Below are positions 25,717 through 33,927 of a DNA stretch of 64,000 bases, in pieces; the stretch's first letter is position 1, and every line of letters begins with the position of its first letter. The notes under the pieces are model-generated. The model was given only the letters and a program-made list of their open reading frames with translations, made no database searches and was not told where the DNA came from. The translations under genes and the position numbers were made by a program. The stretch is from Viridibacterium sp047600765 (GTDB lineage Bacteria > Pseudomonadota > Gammaproteobacteria > Burkholderiales > Rhodocyclaceae), in assembly GCA_047600765.1 (NCBI GenBank), contig JASGKF010000002.1, positions 558,001 to 622,000 of the forward strand. Reading direction: 5' to 3'.

Positions 25717-28451
25717 GCGGGTTCTCCTTGCGACGATGTGTCTTCCGTCTCGCGCTTCGGTGGCAACGGTGCGAAGTAGCCGATGGCGAGGATCAGCAGC
25801 GCGACGCCTATGAAGGCGATGGCGCGCGCAAGCCCGCCGCCTCGCGCACTGTCGACGAGGAAGAGTTTGGCAATCACGATGCCGAGCAAGGCAGCACCGG
25901 CAAACCACACGACGCGGCTGCCGCGTCGCACGGCGAGCAGCATCGCGGTGAGCGCAGCGAGCGTCCAGGCCAGTGCGAAGCTGGTCTGCACGAGACGCGA
26001 ATCCCACAGGGCTTCGAATTGCCAGCGCAGATCACCGACGTCTGCGAGCGTACGCAGCAAGAGGCCGTTGGCCCACCAGGCGGCAAGGCCGTAGAGCACG
26101 AAGTTCAGCGGCTTCAGTGCCTGGCCGAGTGCGCGCTCGGCATGGTGGCGCCATATGGCGAGCATCAGCAGTGCGAAGACTGCGGCCTCTTCGAGTGGAT
26201 TGAGCAGGGGGATGTAGCGCGAATCGGGCATCTGTCCGTCAAGCACATTGCCAATCCACAGCAGGAACAAAGACAGGGGTAGCAGCGGCAGCAGTCCCCA
26301 TAGCCAGTAGGCGCGCGCATGCGCACGCAGAGGCCAGATGGCGCGCCGGTCGAGCTCGCGTAGCAACAGGATGGCGGCCCCGCAGAAGAGCAGCTGACCG
26401 GCGAAACGCCATTCCGTCATGCCCCAGGGGAGGTGGTGCAGTTGCCAGGCCAGCTCGCTGACGCAGAGGCCGAGCACGCCCCAGACCAGGCTGGCATGCA
26501 GCACCGTGCTCGCACGTGCCGGGAGACTTTCGTCTGTCTTGTGCAGCAGCGCCCAGGCGCTGAATAGTGCAAAGATCCAGGCCAGCGCCCAGTACCCGGC
26601 AGCAAGTACGTGTTCGTCGTGAACGACCTGGAGGCAGAGTGTGAGCGCCGCGAACGGCCACATCACCCAGATGGCATGACGCAACAGAGGCCACTGCAGA
26701 CGATGCCCGGCGAAATGCCATAGCCAGGCACTGAGCGCCATGCCGGCGAGTGCCAGCATGCGTGCCGCCGCTGCATCGTCCAGCAGGCGCTCGGCACCAT
26801 CGACGATGCCCAGCAGCCAGAAGGCAATGCCGCCAATCAGCAAAGCCGGTGAGAGCAACTGCTCGTCGTTGCGTGGTGGTGCGTCGGCATCGCTGACGCG
26901 CCACAGATAGCCGCCTGCTAGCCAGCAAAGTGCCAGTGTGAACGCGATGAGCAGGAAGCTCGTAAGGTCCAGCGAGCTGTCGAAGGCGACGCTGGCGGAC
27001 AGCGCCGCGAGCACCAGCAGGGCCGTGCCGCTCCAGCTGATGCGGGGCTGTTGCTGCATGCGACCAGCCCAGAGGACGCCAAGGCCTTCCAACGCCCAGG
27101 CCAGTGCAGTCCAGCGTGCCGACAGGGCCAGCGGAATGGCCAGCGTTGCGAAGCCACCCCCTACGGCGAGCAGGGACAGGGCCATGCGCTTGCCCGTCTC
27201 TGGCCAGCGCTTCACCAGCCAGGCCGCCAGCGGCAGGTAGATGGCTGCGAAGCCGAGTGCAGAGAAGGCCGGCCCGTACTCCCATTCGCGTGACAGCACG
27301 TACTGCATGCCGAAGCCCACCAGCGGCGTGCCGAACACCAGGGTGCCGTCGATGAGCCCGCTGCTGCGATCGTTTGCGTCGGCATGGCGCAGCGCGAAGC
27401 GCATGGCCAGCAGGCCGTAGATGACCAGATTGAGCAGCAGGAACAGCTGGCAGCTCAGGTAGTGCGCGGGGACGTAATTCCGCTCACCCCACAGCAAGGC
27501 GACGCCGAAGCTGAAGAAGAAGCCGGTCAGGTTGAGCGGGCGCCAGACCTGCCACAGGCTCACCGCGAGGATGCCCAGCGAAAGCAAGGCGTAGTACGAG
27601 AACAGCGCGATGTGACTGCCGCCGCCCGTGGAGAGCAGGACGGGGGCGAGATAACCTCCTGCACTGGCAAGGATGGCGAGACTCTGCGCACGCTGCAGCA
27701 CTGCGAGCGCCACGCTGGCGGCGCAGATGACGACGAGTAGCGCGAAGCTCATGGCATGGGGCAGCAGCTCGTAGAGCCGGAAGGCGGCAAAGGTCGTGAG
27801 GTACAGCGCTCCGACCGCTCCACCTTGCAGGACAAGGGCATACAGCGGCACCTTCTCTCGTAGCCGCCAGCCCAGCGTGAGCAGGCCGATGGCGAGTCCG
27901 GCCGCGCCCGCAAGGCGCAGCTCGATGGGCAGCATGTCGCGCTCGGCTGCGTACTTGAAAAGGAACGCCAGTCCGAAGAACAGCAGCAGCACGCCCAGCT
28001 TGGCGATGGGGTTGCCCCGGAAGAACCACGAGACAAGCCCCGAGAGCGGGTTGGGGGCAGGCGGTTCGGCGGGCAGGGGACGCGCAGGCGTGACAACGGT
28101 GGCGGGCGCTGTCGGGGGCATGACGGAGGGTTCCGGCACCGGGGGCGGTGCTGGCGGCACGCTGTCGCGGGCGACTTCCACGACGACAGGTGCGTGTGCT
28201 TCCTGCTGTGGTGCCGGGGCGCTGGCGGGTTGTGCGGCGGGCGCTGGCGCTGGTGGCGAGCTGGCGTCGCCGATGCCTTCCAGTTTCTGGATGCGTTTCA
28301 GCAGGTACTGCATGCCCTCTTCAAGCACCGCGAACTCGCGCTCGACGCGACGGCTGCGCTGCCATGTGACGAGCAGCAGGATGGGCAGCACCACCAGGTA
28401 GCCGACAGCCAGCAGCGCGCCGATGACGAACAGGTCTCCCCCCACGCTCAC
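25713..28451 (-). CDS. DUF2339 polytopic membrane protein
   Basis: This 912-residue protein has an N-terminal helix, a short coiled segment (VEREFAVLEEGMQYLLKRIQ), a proline- and alanine-rich linker (about residues 65-140), and then roughly two dozen membrane helices to the C-terminus. That layout fits the DUF2339 family, whose role is unknown. The start is a GTG at 28451; a GGAGG directly abuts it, so the GTG two codons further on (28445) may be the true start. It is divergent from the PspA/flotillin operon, with 202 bases between, and overlaps the DUF3999 gene by 4 bases. Confidence 0.85.
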   Translation of the reverse strand: MSVGGDLFVIGALLAVGYLVVLPILLLVTWQRSRRVEREFAVLEEGMQYLLKRIQKLEGIGDASSPPAPAPAAQPASAPAPQQEAHAPVVVEVARDSVPPAPPPVPEPSVMPPTAPATVVTPARPLPAEPPAPNPLSGLVSWFFRGNPIAKLGVLLLFFGLAFLFKYAAERDMLPIELRLAGAAGLAIGLLTLGWRLREKVPLYALVLQGGAVGALYLTTFAAFRLYELLPHAMSFALLVVICAASVALAVLQRAQSLAILASAGGYLAPVLLSTGGGSHIALFSYYALLSLGILAVSLWQVWRPLNLTGFFFSFGVALLWGERNYVPAHYLSCQLFLLLNLVIYGLLAMRFALRHADANDRSSGLIDGTLVFGTPLVGFGMQYVLSREWEYGPAFSALGFAAIYLPLAAWLVKRWPETGKRMALSLLAVGGGFATLAIPLALSARWTALAWALEGLGVLWAGRMQQQPRISWSGTALLVLAALSASVAFDSSLDLTSFLLIAFTLALCWLAGGYLWRVSDADAPPRNDEQLLSPALLIGGIAFWLLGIVDGAERLLDDAAAARMLALAGMALSAWLWHFAGHRLQWPLLRHAIWVMWPFAALTLCLQVVHDEHVLAAGYWALAWIFALFSAWALLHKTDESLPARASTVLHASLVWGVLGLCVSELAWQLHHLPWGMTEWRFAGQLLFCGAAILLLRELDRRAIWPLRAHARAYWLWGLLPLLPLSLFLLWIGNVLDGQMPDSRYIPLLNPLEEAAVFALLMLAIWRHHAERALGQALKPLNFVLYGLAAWWANGLLLRTLADVGDLRWQFEALWDSRLVQTSFALAWTLAALTAMLLAVRRGSRVVWFAGAALLGIVIAKLFLVDSARGGGLARAIAFIGVALLILAIGYFAPLPPKRETEDTSSQGEPA

Positions 28452-28528
28452 CTCCGCAGATCTCGTTGTCCGGGCATCTTAACCGACGTGCCGGGGCGTC
28501 CTTGCCCGATCAGCATGCCCGAAGGTCT

Positions 28529-28556
28529 GACATTTTATGTCTTGACATTTTATGTC
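28529..28556. promoter_or_regulatory. Two identical 13-bp palindromes (putative operator)
   Basis: GACATTTTATGTC occurs twice, at 28529-28541 and 28544-28556, separated by TT. Each copy is itself an inverted repeat (GACAT-TTT-ATGTC). The second copy overlaps the -35 box of the promoter for the DUF2170-PspA operon. Such an arrangement is typical of a repressor site. The regulator is unknown; a ribbon-helix-helix-like protein encoded in the same operon is one candidate. Confidence 0.65.
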
Positions 28557-28570
28557 GCGAATCCTAATCT
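28542..28570 (+). promoter_or_regulatory. Sigma-70-type promoter of the DUF2170-PspA-flotillin operon
   Basis: TTGACA (28542-28547) is a perfect -35 box, followed after 17 bases by TAATCT (28565-28570), an acceptable -10 box. Transcription would start near 28577, about 77 bases before the first ATG. It is overlapped by the second of two identical palindromes. Confidence 0.65.
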
Positions 28571-28653
28571 GGATTCACGTCGCATCGAAGCGACCTGCCA
28601 GCGCAGCGCGGCGATAGCCGCTGCACATATGGGAAGAGGTAATCAGTCGCGCC

Positions 28654-29070
28654 ATGAAAACTTTGCAAGAGCAATTGCGTGGTCTGGAGCAGATGACAAG
28701 CAATGCCCTCGGTGAACTTGCCGTCCATCTGCAACCCATTCCGGGCGAGGTGGAGGTGATCCAGGTGAGCATCGAGCAGCGCGATGCCCTGCCGATCTAC
28801 GTCACCTGCTCGGACAGCCAGATCCTGTGCATGTGTTACCTGTGGGAAGAGGCTGATCTGCTGCCCGAGCGGCGCACCGAGCTGCTGGAGACCTTGCTGG
28901 ATCTGAATCCTTCCGTTCCGCTGTCTTCGTTCGGGCGGGTCGGCAATCACTACGTGTTGCTGGGTGCATTGGCCCGCAATGCGCGTGCTGAAGACGTAGC
29001 GCATGACGTGGCGACACTGAGCGACAACGCGCTGGATGCGCTGGACGCCATGTCCGAATTCCTGAATTAG
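28654..29070 (+). CDS. DUF2170 (YjfI-like) protein
   Basis: This 138-residue soluble acidic protein matches the DUF2170 family, of which Escherichia coli YjfI is the known member. In E. coli yjfI is followed by yjfJ, a PspA homologue, and the same pairing occurs here, with the PspA gene 12 bases downstream. The biochemical role is not established; the conserved association suggests an adaptor or regulator of the PspA-like protein. The ribosome binding site is weak: AGAGG lies about 14 bases before the ATG. Confidence 0.82.
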   Translation: MKTLQEQLRGLEQMTSNALGELAVHLQPIPGEVEVIQVSIEQRDALPIYVTCSDSQILCMCYLWEEADLLPERRTELLETLLDLNPSVPLSSFGRVGNHYVLLGALARNARAEDVAHDVATLSDNALDALDAMSEFLN

Positions 29071-29082
29071 GCGGAGGCAAAC

Positions 29083-29829
29083 ATGTCTGTACTCAAGAAA
29101 CTGGTGACCCTGATGCGCGGCAGTGTTCGCGAGATCGGTGAGAGCGTGGTGGATGCCAATGCCACGCGCATCTACGAGCAGGAAATTGTGAACGCCAAGC
29201 ACAACGTGGCGCAGGCGCGCGGCGACCTGACGGGCGTGATGGCCAAGGAGATGCAGAGCGCACGCGAGATCGAGCGGCTGCGTGGCGAGGTGGCACGTTA
29301 CGAAGGCCTGGCACTGGAGGCGCTCAACAAGCAGCAGGAAGGCCTGGCGGAAGAGGTGGCAGGGCGTGTGGCCGAGCTCGAGAAGGAGCTGGATGAGCAG
29401 ACCAAGTCGCATGCAACCTATGCCGTGCAGGTGGTGCGCCTCAAGGAGCTGATCAAGGGGGCGGAAGCCAAGATCCGTGAGCACGAGCGCCAGATCGTCA
29501 TGGCCAAGACGACCGAGAGCGTTTACCGCGCGACGCGTTCGATTGCCGACAGCATCGACGGCACGGGCTCCAAGCTGGTGAGCGCCAAGGAGTCTCTGGA
29601 GCGCATCCGGCAGCGTCATGAAGACCTGTCTGACCGCATGACGGCAGCGGAACAGCTGGAGAACGAGGTGGGCAGCAAGGCGCTGGAAGCCAAGCTGGCT
29701 GCGGCGGGCATCGGCGAGGGGGCGGATCGGCGTGCCGCCATCATGGCCAGGATTCGTGCACGTCAGGCGGGTGCGCCGACAGAGCTGGATGTGCCACCGG
29801 CAACACAAGGCGAGCCGGGTAGCGCATGA
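29083..29829 (+). CDS. PspA/IM30 family membrane-stress protein
   Basis: PspA/IM30 proteins are ESCRT-III-like coiled-coil proteins that bind stressed inner membranes and remodel them. The 248-residue protein is almost wholly helical, with long charged heptad stretches (about residues 25-200) and an N-terminal amphipathic segment (SVLKKLVTLMRGSVREIGES) that would contact membranes. It follows the DUF2170 gene closely, as in the yjfIJ pair, so YjfJ is the nearest named relative. The C-terminal tail after residue 225 is flexible and proline-rich. No PspF, PspB or PspC gene is present, so control must differ from the classical phage-shock system. Confidence 0.9.
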   Translation: MSVLKKLVTLMRGSVREIGESVVDANATRIYEQEIVNAKHNVAQARGDLTGVMAKEMQSAREIERLRGEVARYEGLALEALNKQQEGLAEEVAGRVAELEKELDEQTKSHATYAVQVVRLKELIKGAEAKIREHERQIVMAKTTESVYRATRSIADSIDGTGSKLVSAKESLERIRQRHEDLSDRMTAAEQLENEVGSKALEAKLAAAGIGEGADRRAAIMARIRARQAGAPTELDVPPATQGEPGSA

Positions 29830-30176
29830 GCGTCACGCGCAAACCGGCCCGCTGGCAGAGTTCGGATGAAGCCATCCGCGCTGTGCAGGTGGCATTCGAT
29901 GTGGAGGAGGCCGTACTGTCCGCAGTGCGACGTGCGGCCTTCGAAAGCAACTTGTCCACCTCGGACCAGATTCGCGAGATCCTCGGGCTGTCCGTGTCCA
30001 GCCGCCCGAAGCGGCCGCGTCTCACGGTGTCGCTGGCGCAGGGTGACTACGAACTGCTGGGCGAGCGCTATGGTTTGCCACCGGATGACAAACTGGCGAT
30101 CAAGGAGCGTGTGACGCGTGAGCTGATCGCCTTTGCCGGCAATGCATCAAAGAAGGCTGGAGGACAAAAGGGCTGA
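29826..30176 (+). CDS. Small protein with two ribbon-helix-helix-like segments
   Basis: I do not recognise this 116-residue protein by name. Its first half, about residues 18-50 (VQVAFDVEEAVLSAVRRAAF then STSDQIREILG), has the strand-helix-helix pattern of MetJ/Arc-type DNA-binding domains. A second, weaker copy follows at about 62-105 (RLTVSLAQGDYELL then IKERVTRELIAFA). Two such halves in one chain could form a pseudo-dimer. It overlaps the PspA stop by 4 bases, so it belongs to the operon. DNA binding, and autoregulation through the palindromes at the operon promoter, are inference; an adaptor role is equally possible. Confidence 0.6.
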   Translation: MSVTRKPARWQSSDEAIRAVQVAFDVEEAVLSAVRRAAFESNLSTSDQIREILGLSVSSRPKRPRLTVSLAQGDYELLGERYGLPPDDKLAIKERVTRELIAFAGNASKKAGGQKG

Positions 30177-30292
30177 GTCGCCACAGTGCAATCAGCCAGT
30201 GGGAGAATCCGGCGAGAACATCGTCCGGGCATGACGCCTGAGTCGAGACGTACCGGATAAGCTTGTAGAAGTACCAATGCTTCGGGGGAGCC

Positions 30293-30931
30293 ATGAGCAG
30301 TTTTCTGGATGTCGCTTTCAGTTATCCGACCGCGATACTGAGTGCCTTGCTGCTGGTAGTGATTTTCTACTGGTTGCTGGCGCTGGTAGGCCTCGTGGAT
30401 TTCGAGAGCAGCGATCTTGATATCGATATCGACGCCGATGCCCAGCTTGATGGCGATGCCGGTGACATCAGCGTGCTGGCCAGCTACGTCGTGGCGATGG
30501 GCCTCAATGGCGTGCCGTTCTCCATCGTCGTCAGCTTGCTGGTGCTGATTGCCTGGACCGTGACGGCGCTCTTCTCCGAGTGGATCCTGCCCTGGGTGCC
30601 GACCCTGTTGTTCAAGGTGCTCGTGGGCACGGTCGCCATGCTGGCCGCGTTTGGTGTCGCTATCGTCATCACCGCGCGCATCGTCAAACCCATGCGCAAG
30701 CTCTTCGTTACCCACAATGCGACGAGCAATGCATCGATTGTCGGTCAGACCTGCCTGGTGCTGACGCAGACGGTTGATGAGCGCTTCGGCCGCGCCGAGG
30801 TCAGCACCAACGGTGCGTCCATCAACATCCGCGTGTGGGCCACGACGCCCAATACGCTGAGCAAGGGTGCGGTGGCGCGCATCCTTGAGTACGACCCGCA
30901 AGCCAGCCGCTACCTGATCGCCGCCGAGTAG
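30293..30931 (+). CDS. YqiJ-like (NfeD-related) membrane protein with an OB-fold tail
   Basis: The 212-residue protein has an N-terminal helix (about residues 12-36), an acidic loop (DLDIDIDADAQLDGDAGD), further helices (about 76-95 and 100-128), and a C-terminal soluble domain starting near NASIVGQTCLVLTQTV that resembles the OB fold of NfeD/YqiJ proteins. NfeD-type proteins are the usual partners of flotillins, and a flotillin gene follows 61 bases downstream, as with yqiJ-yqiK of E. coli. It probably sits in the inner membrane with the flotillin. There is a 116-base gap before it, so a second promoter is possible. Confidence 0.8.
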   Translation: MSSFLDVAFSYPTAILSALLLVVIFYWLLALVGLVDFESSDLDIDIDADAQLDGDAGDISVLASYVVAMGLNGVPFSIVVSLLVLIAWTVTALFSEWILPWVPTLLFKVLVGTVAMLAAFGVAIVITARIVKPMRKLFVTHNATSNASIVGQTCLVLTQTVDERFGRAEVSTNGASINIRVWATTPNTLSKGAVARILEYDPQASRYLIAAE

Positions 30932-30992
30932 CGGCGGGCACACCTGTAGTCCTGCATTTCAAACCGACCTTCATTTCTTCAGAGGAATCTCC

Positions 30993-33095
30993 ATGGAGCC
31001 GATCTATATCGCCGCCGCTCTGCTTGCCTTTTTCATCCTTGGCGTCTTTGCGATGTTCGCAAAGTTCTATCACAAGGTCGAACAGGGCTACGCCATGATC
31101 GTGAACACGTTGCGTGCGGAGCCCGATGTCACCTTCACCGGGCGCATGGTCTATCCCATCATCCACAAGTCCGAGATGATGGATATCGCGATCAAGACCA
31201 TCGAGATCGATCGCTCCGGCAACGAAGGCCTGATCTGCCAGGACAACATCCGTGCCGACATCAAGGTGAAGTTCTTCGTGCGGGTCAACAAGACGTCCGA
31301 AGATGTGCTCAAGGTGGCGCAGGGCATCGGCTGCCAGCGCGCGTCGAGTCAGGAGACGCTGGAAGAGCTCTTCTCGTCCAAGTTCTCCGAAGCCCTCAAG
31401 ACGGTCGGCAAGGCCATGGACTTTGTCGAGCTGTACCAGGCGCGTGACAAGTTCCGCGACGAAATCATCCGCCAGATCGGTGACGACTTGTCGGGCTATG
31501 TGCTCGAAGACGCTGCGATCGACTACCTCGAGCAGACGCCGCTGTCCAAGCTCGACCCGCACAACATTCTCGACGCACAGGGCATCAAGAAGATCACCGA
31601 GCTGACGGCGACGGAAAGCGTGCGTACCAATGAACTGCGTCGCAACGAAGAGATGCAGATCAAGAAGAAGGACGTCGAAACGCGGGAAGCCATGCTTGAA
31701 CTCGAACGCCAGCAGGCTGACGCCGAAGCCAAGCAGGCGCGCGAGATCGCCAACGTGCGGGCGCGCGAAAAAGCCGAAGCCGACAAGGTCGCGGCCGAAG
31801 AGCACACCAAGGCCGAGCTGGCTCGTCTGCAGTCCGAGCAACTGCTTTCCGTGCAGCAGGAGAACGTGCTGCGCGAGAAGGAAGTGGCCGAGAACAACCG
31901 CAAGCGTGCCGTCGCCATCGAGGAAGAAAAGGTCACGCGTGCCCGTGAGCTGGAAATCGTTGACCGCCAGAAGGAAGTGACGCTGCAGGAAATCGAGAAG
32001 GACAAGGCTGTCGAAATCCAGAAGAAGGCGATTGCCGACGTGGTGCGCGAGCGCATTGTTGTCGAGCGCACGGTGGCCGAGCAGGAAGAGGCCATCAAGG
32101 AACTGCGCGTGGTCGCGGAAGCCGACCGCAACAAGAAGGCCGTGGTCATCACCGCCGAGGGCAAGGCCGAAGAGAAGCTGGTGCTGGAAGTGAAGGAAGC
32201 GGAAGCCGAAGAGCGTCGTGCGCGCTACAAGGCCACCGAGGAAATTACGCTGGCCGACGCCAAGCTGAAGGTGGCCGAGAAGGAAGCCGAGTCGAAGAAG
32301 CGCGAAGCCGAAGGCGTGGAAGCCATGACCGCTGCGCCGGGTCTTGCGACCGCCAAGGTGATGCTGGTGACCGCGGACGCCAAGGAGAAGCAGGGCATGG
32401 TCAACGCCAAGGTGAAGATCGCCGAGGCCGAGGCTGTCAGCAAGTACGGTCTGGCTGAAGCCGATGCACTGCGTGCGCGTATGGATGCCGAAGCCGAGGG
32501 CAAGGAGAAGCTGGGTCTCGCCGACGTGCATGTCCGCAGTGCCGATGCCGATGCCACGGTGAAGTCGGGCCAGGCCGATGCACAAGTCATCGAAGCACGA
32601 TTCCAGGCCGAGGCCAAGGGTCTGCGCGAGAAGTTCGATGCCATGAAGGTCATGAGCCAGGACACGCGCGAGCACGAAGAATTCCGCATGCAGCTGGAAC
32701 GTGCGCACACCGAGACCATGGCCGGCATCGAGGCGCAGACGGGTATCGCCAAGGAGCAGGCCGAAGTGCTGGGCGCCGCGCTGTCGCACGCCAAGATCGA
32801 CATCGTCGGCGGTCAGGGCGACTACTTCGACAGCTTCGTGCGTGCGCTGTCCATCGGTAAGGGTATCGATGGCGCGATTGCCAAGAGCGATACGCTCAAG
32901 ATCGGCCTCAAGGATCACCTGAGCGGCGAGCGCGACATGGTGGGTGACGTGCGCGACATCATCGGTGCGCTGGGCGGCTCGGCCAGCGAGCTGCAGAACC
33001 TCAGCGTGGCGGCTTTGCTGACCAAGGTGGCGCGTGACGGCAACGAAAGCCAGAAGGCCGCGCTGCAGAGCCTGATCGATGGTTTTCGCAAGTAA
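30993..33095 (+). CDS. Flotillin-like (YqiK-type) membrane protein
   Basis: Flotillins are membrane-bound band-7/SPFH scaffold proteins associated with membrane microdomains. The 700-residue protein has an N-terminal helix (about residues 4-25), an SPFH-type domain (about 30-190) with KVEQGYAMIVNTLR near its start, a very long charged coiled coil rich in Glu, Ala and Lys (about 200-570), and a small C-terminal domain. It is much longer than PHB-only proteins and matches the YqiK group. The YqiJ-like gene lies directly upstream. A good AAGGAG follows before the next gene, so the operon continues. Confidence 0.9.
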   Translation: MEPIYIAAALLAFFILGVFAMFAKFYHKVEQGYAMIVNTLRAEPDVTFTGRMVYPIIHKSEMMDIAIKTIEIDRSGNEGLICQDNIRADIKVKFFVRVNKTSEDVLKVAQGIGCQRASSQETLEELFSSKFSEALKTVGKAMDFVELYQARDKFRDEIIRQIGDDLSGYVLEDAAIDYLEQTPLSKLDPHNILDAQGIKKITELTATESVRTNELRRNEEMQIKKKDVETREAMLELERQQADAEAKQAREIANVRAREKAEADKVAAEEHTKAELARLQSEQLLSVQQENVLREKEVAENNRKRAVAIEEEKVTRARELEIVDRQKEVTLQEIEKDKAVEIQKKAIADVVRERIVVERTVAEQEEAIKELRVVAEADRNKKAVVITAEGKAEEKLVLEVKEAEAEERRARYKATEEITLADAKLKVAEKEAESKKREAEGVEAMTAAPGLATAKVMLVTADAKEKQGMVNAKVKIAEAEAVSKYGLAEADALRARMDAEAEGKEKLGLADVHVRSADADATVKSGQADAQVIEARFQAEAKGLREKFDAMKVMSQDTREHEEFRMQLERAHTETMAGIEAQTGIAKEQAEVLGAALSHAKIDIVGGQGDYFDSFVRALSIGKGIDGAIAKSDTLKIGLKDHLSGERDMVGDVRDIIGALGGSASELQNLSVAALLTKVARDGNESQKAALQSLIDGFRK

Positions 33096-33110
33096 CAAGG
33101 AGTGGCTGTG

Positions 33111-33350
33111 ATGACCGAGAGTCGTGACTACCTGGAGATTGCTTTCCGTTCCATCGAGTGCTTCAGCGATGACGGCAAGCTGCGCGTGGATGAACTGCAG
33201 AAGCTGGTCGATATCGCGCTGCGTGATGGCGTGGTCGATGCCAACGAGAAGCGTGTGTTGCGCAACATCATGCGTCGTCTGAAAACCGACGAGCTGACGC
33301 CGGAGATGCTCAGCCGGATCGAGGCCGTACGTGCGGCGACGGGCATCTGA
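33111..33350 (+). CDS. Small TerB-like helical protein
   Basis: This 79-residue acidic protein contains DDGKLRVDELQKLVDIALRDGVVDANEKRVLRNIM, cut here as two helices around a DGxVDxxE loop; that pattern resembles TerB domains, which bind metal and occur in stress and tellurite-resistance systems. The similarity is by eye only. The ATG at 33111 is chosen over an in-frame GTG at 33102 because AAGGAG lies 8 bases before it. It overlaps the next gene by one base and is clearly part of the operon. Confidence 0.65.
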   Translation: MTESRDYLEIAFRSIECFSDDGKLRVDELQKLVDIALRDGVVDANEKRVLRNIMRRLKTDELTPEMLSRIEAVRAATGI

Positions 33351-33892
33351 TGGGCATGCGCATGTTCTGCAACTGCCCGGCACAGGCCGAGCTCAGCCGC
33401 GCCGAATTGGCGCCCGGCCTGCCCGCACAGCAATGCGAAGCTTGCGGCGGCGTGCTGCTGGGCATGGTCGATTACCGTCAGTGGCGTGAGCGTGCAGCCG
33501 CGACGGCCGTAGCTGAACAGGCTGCGCCCGAGGTGAGTGACAGCCCGGCGGCGCGTGGTTGCCCGTCCTGCACGCGCCTGATGCAGCGCTATCGCGTTGG
33601 CGTGACGCCCGATTTTCGCGTCGATCACTGCCCGGAGTGTCAGCTGGTGTGGCTGGACAAGGGTGAATGGGCGGCACTGGCGCAGGCAGGACTGGCGGCG
33701 AAGCTGGGCGAGATTGTCAGCGCGGCTTGGCAGCGCCGCGTGCAGAGCGATGACCTGCGTGCGCGGCGCGAGGCCGGCCTGCGCAGCAGGCATGGCGATG
33801 CCTGTATCGACGAGATCAAACGCATGCGCGAGTGGCTGGATACCCAGCCGCAACGCGAAGAACTGATCGCGCTGCTGCGCGCGGGCTGGTAA
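33350..33892 (+). CDS. Zinc-ribbon protein, zf-TFIIB type
   Basis: This 180-residue protein carries two cysteine pairs forming a TFIIB-type zinc ribbon: CPSCTRLMQRYRVGV, then DHCPECQLVWLDKGEW, which matches the CPxC...CPxCxxxWLDxGE pattern. An earlier set (CNCPAQ and CEACGG) near the N-terminus may make a second metal site. The C-terminal third is helical. It starts on the last base of the TerB-like gene. Such proteins are often small accessory factors; its partner is probably another product of this operon. Confidence 0.75.
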   Translation: MGMRMFCNCPAQAELSRAELAPGLPAQQCEACGGVLLGMVDYRQWRERAAATAVAEQAAPEVSDSPAARGCPSCTRLMQRYRVGVTPDFRVDHCPECQLVWLDKGEWAALAQAGLAAKLGEIVSAAWQRRVQSDDLRARREAGLRSRHGDACIDEIKRMREWLDTQPQREELIALLRAGW

Positions 33893-33927
33893 CAGCTCAC
33901 CGCTTGCGGCGACCCTGACTATTCAAG

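Noticed and set aside
30177..30292. Gap between the ribbon-helix-helix-like gene and the YqiJ-like gene as a separate operon boundary
   Set aside because: No hairpin terminator was found in these 116 bases, so I kept one operon, although an internal promoter cannot be excluded.
30822..33383. 853-residue open frame on the minus strand
   Set aside because: It is antisense to the flotillin gene; the Glu/Ala/Lys-rich codons of that coiled coil leave the opposite frame open. No family features.
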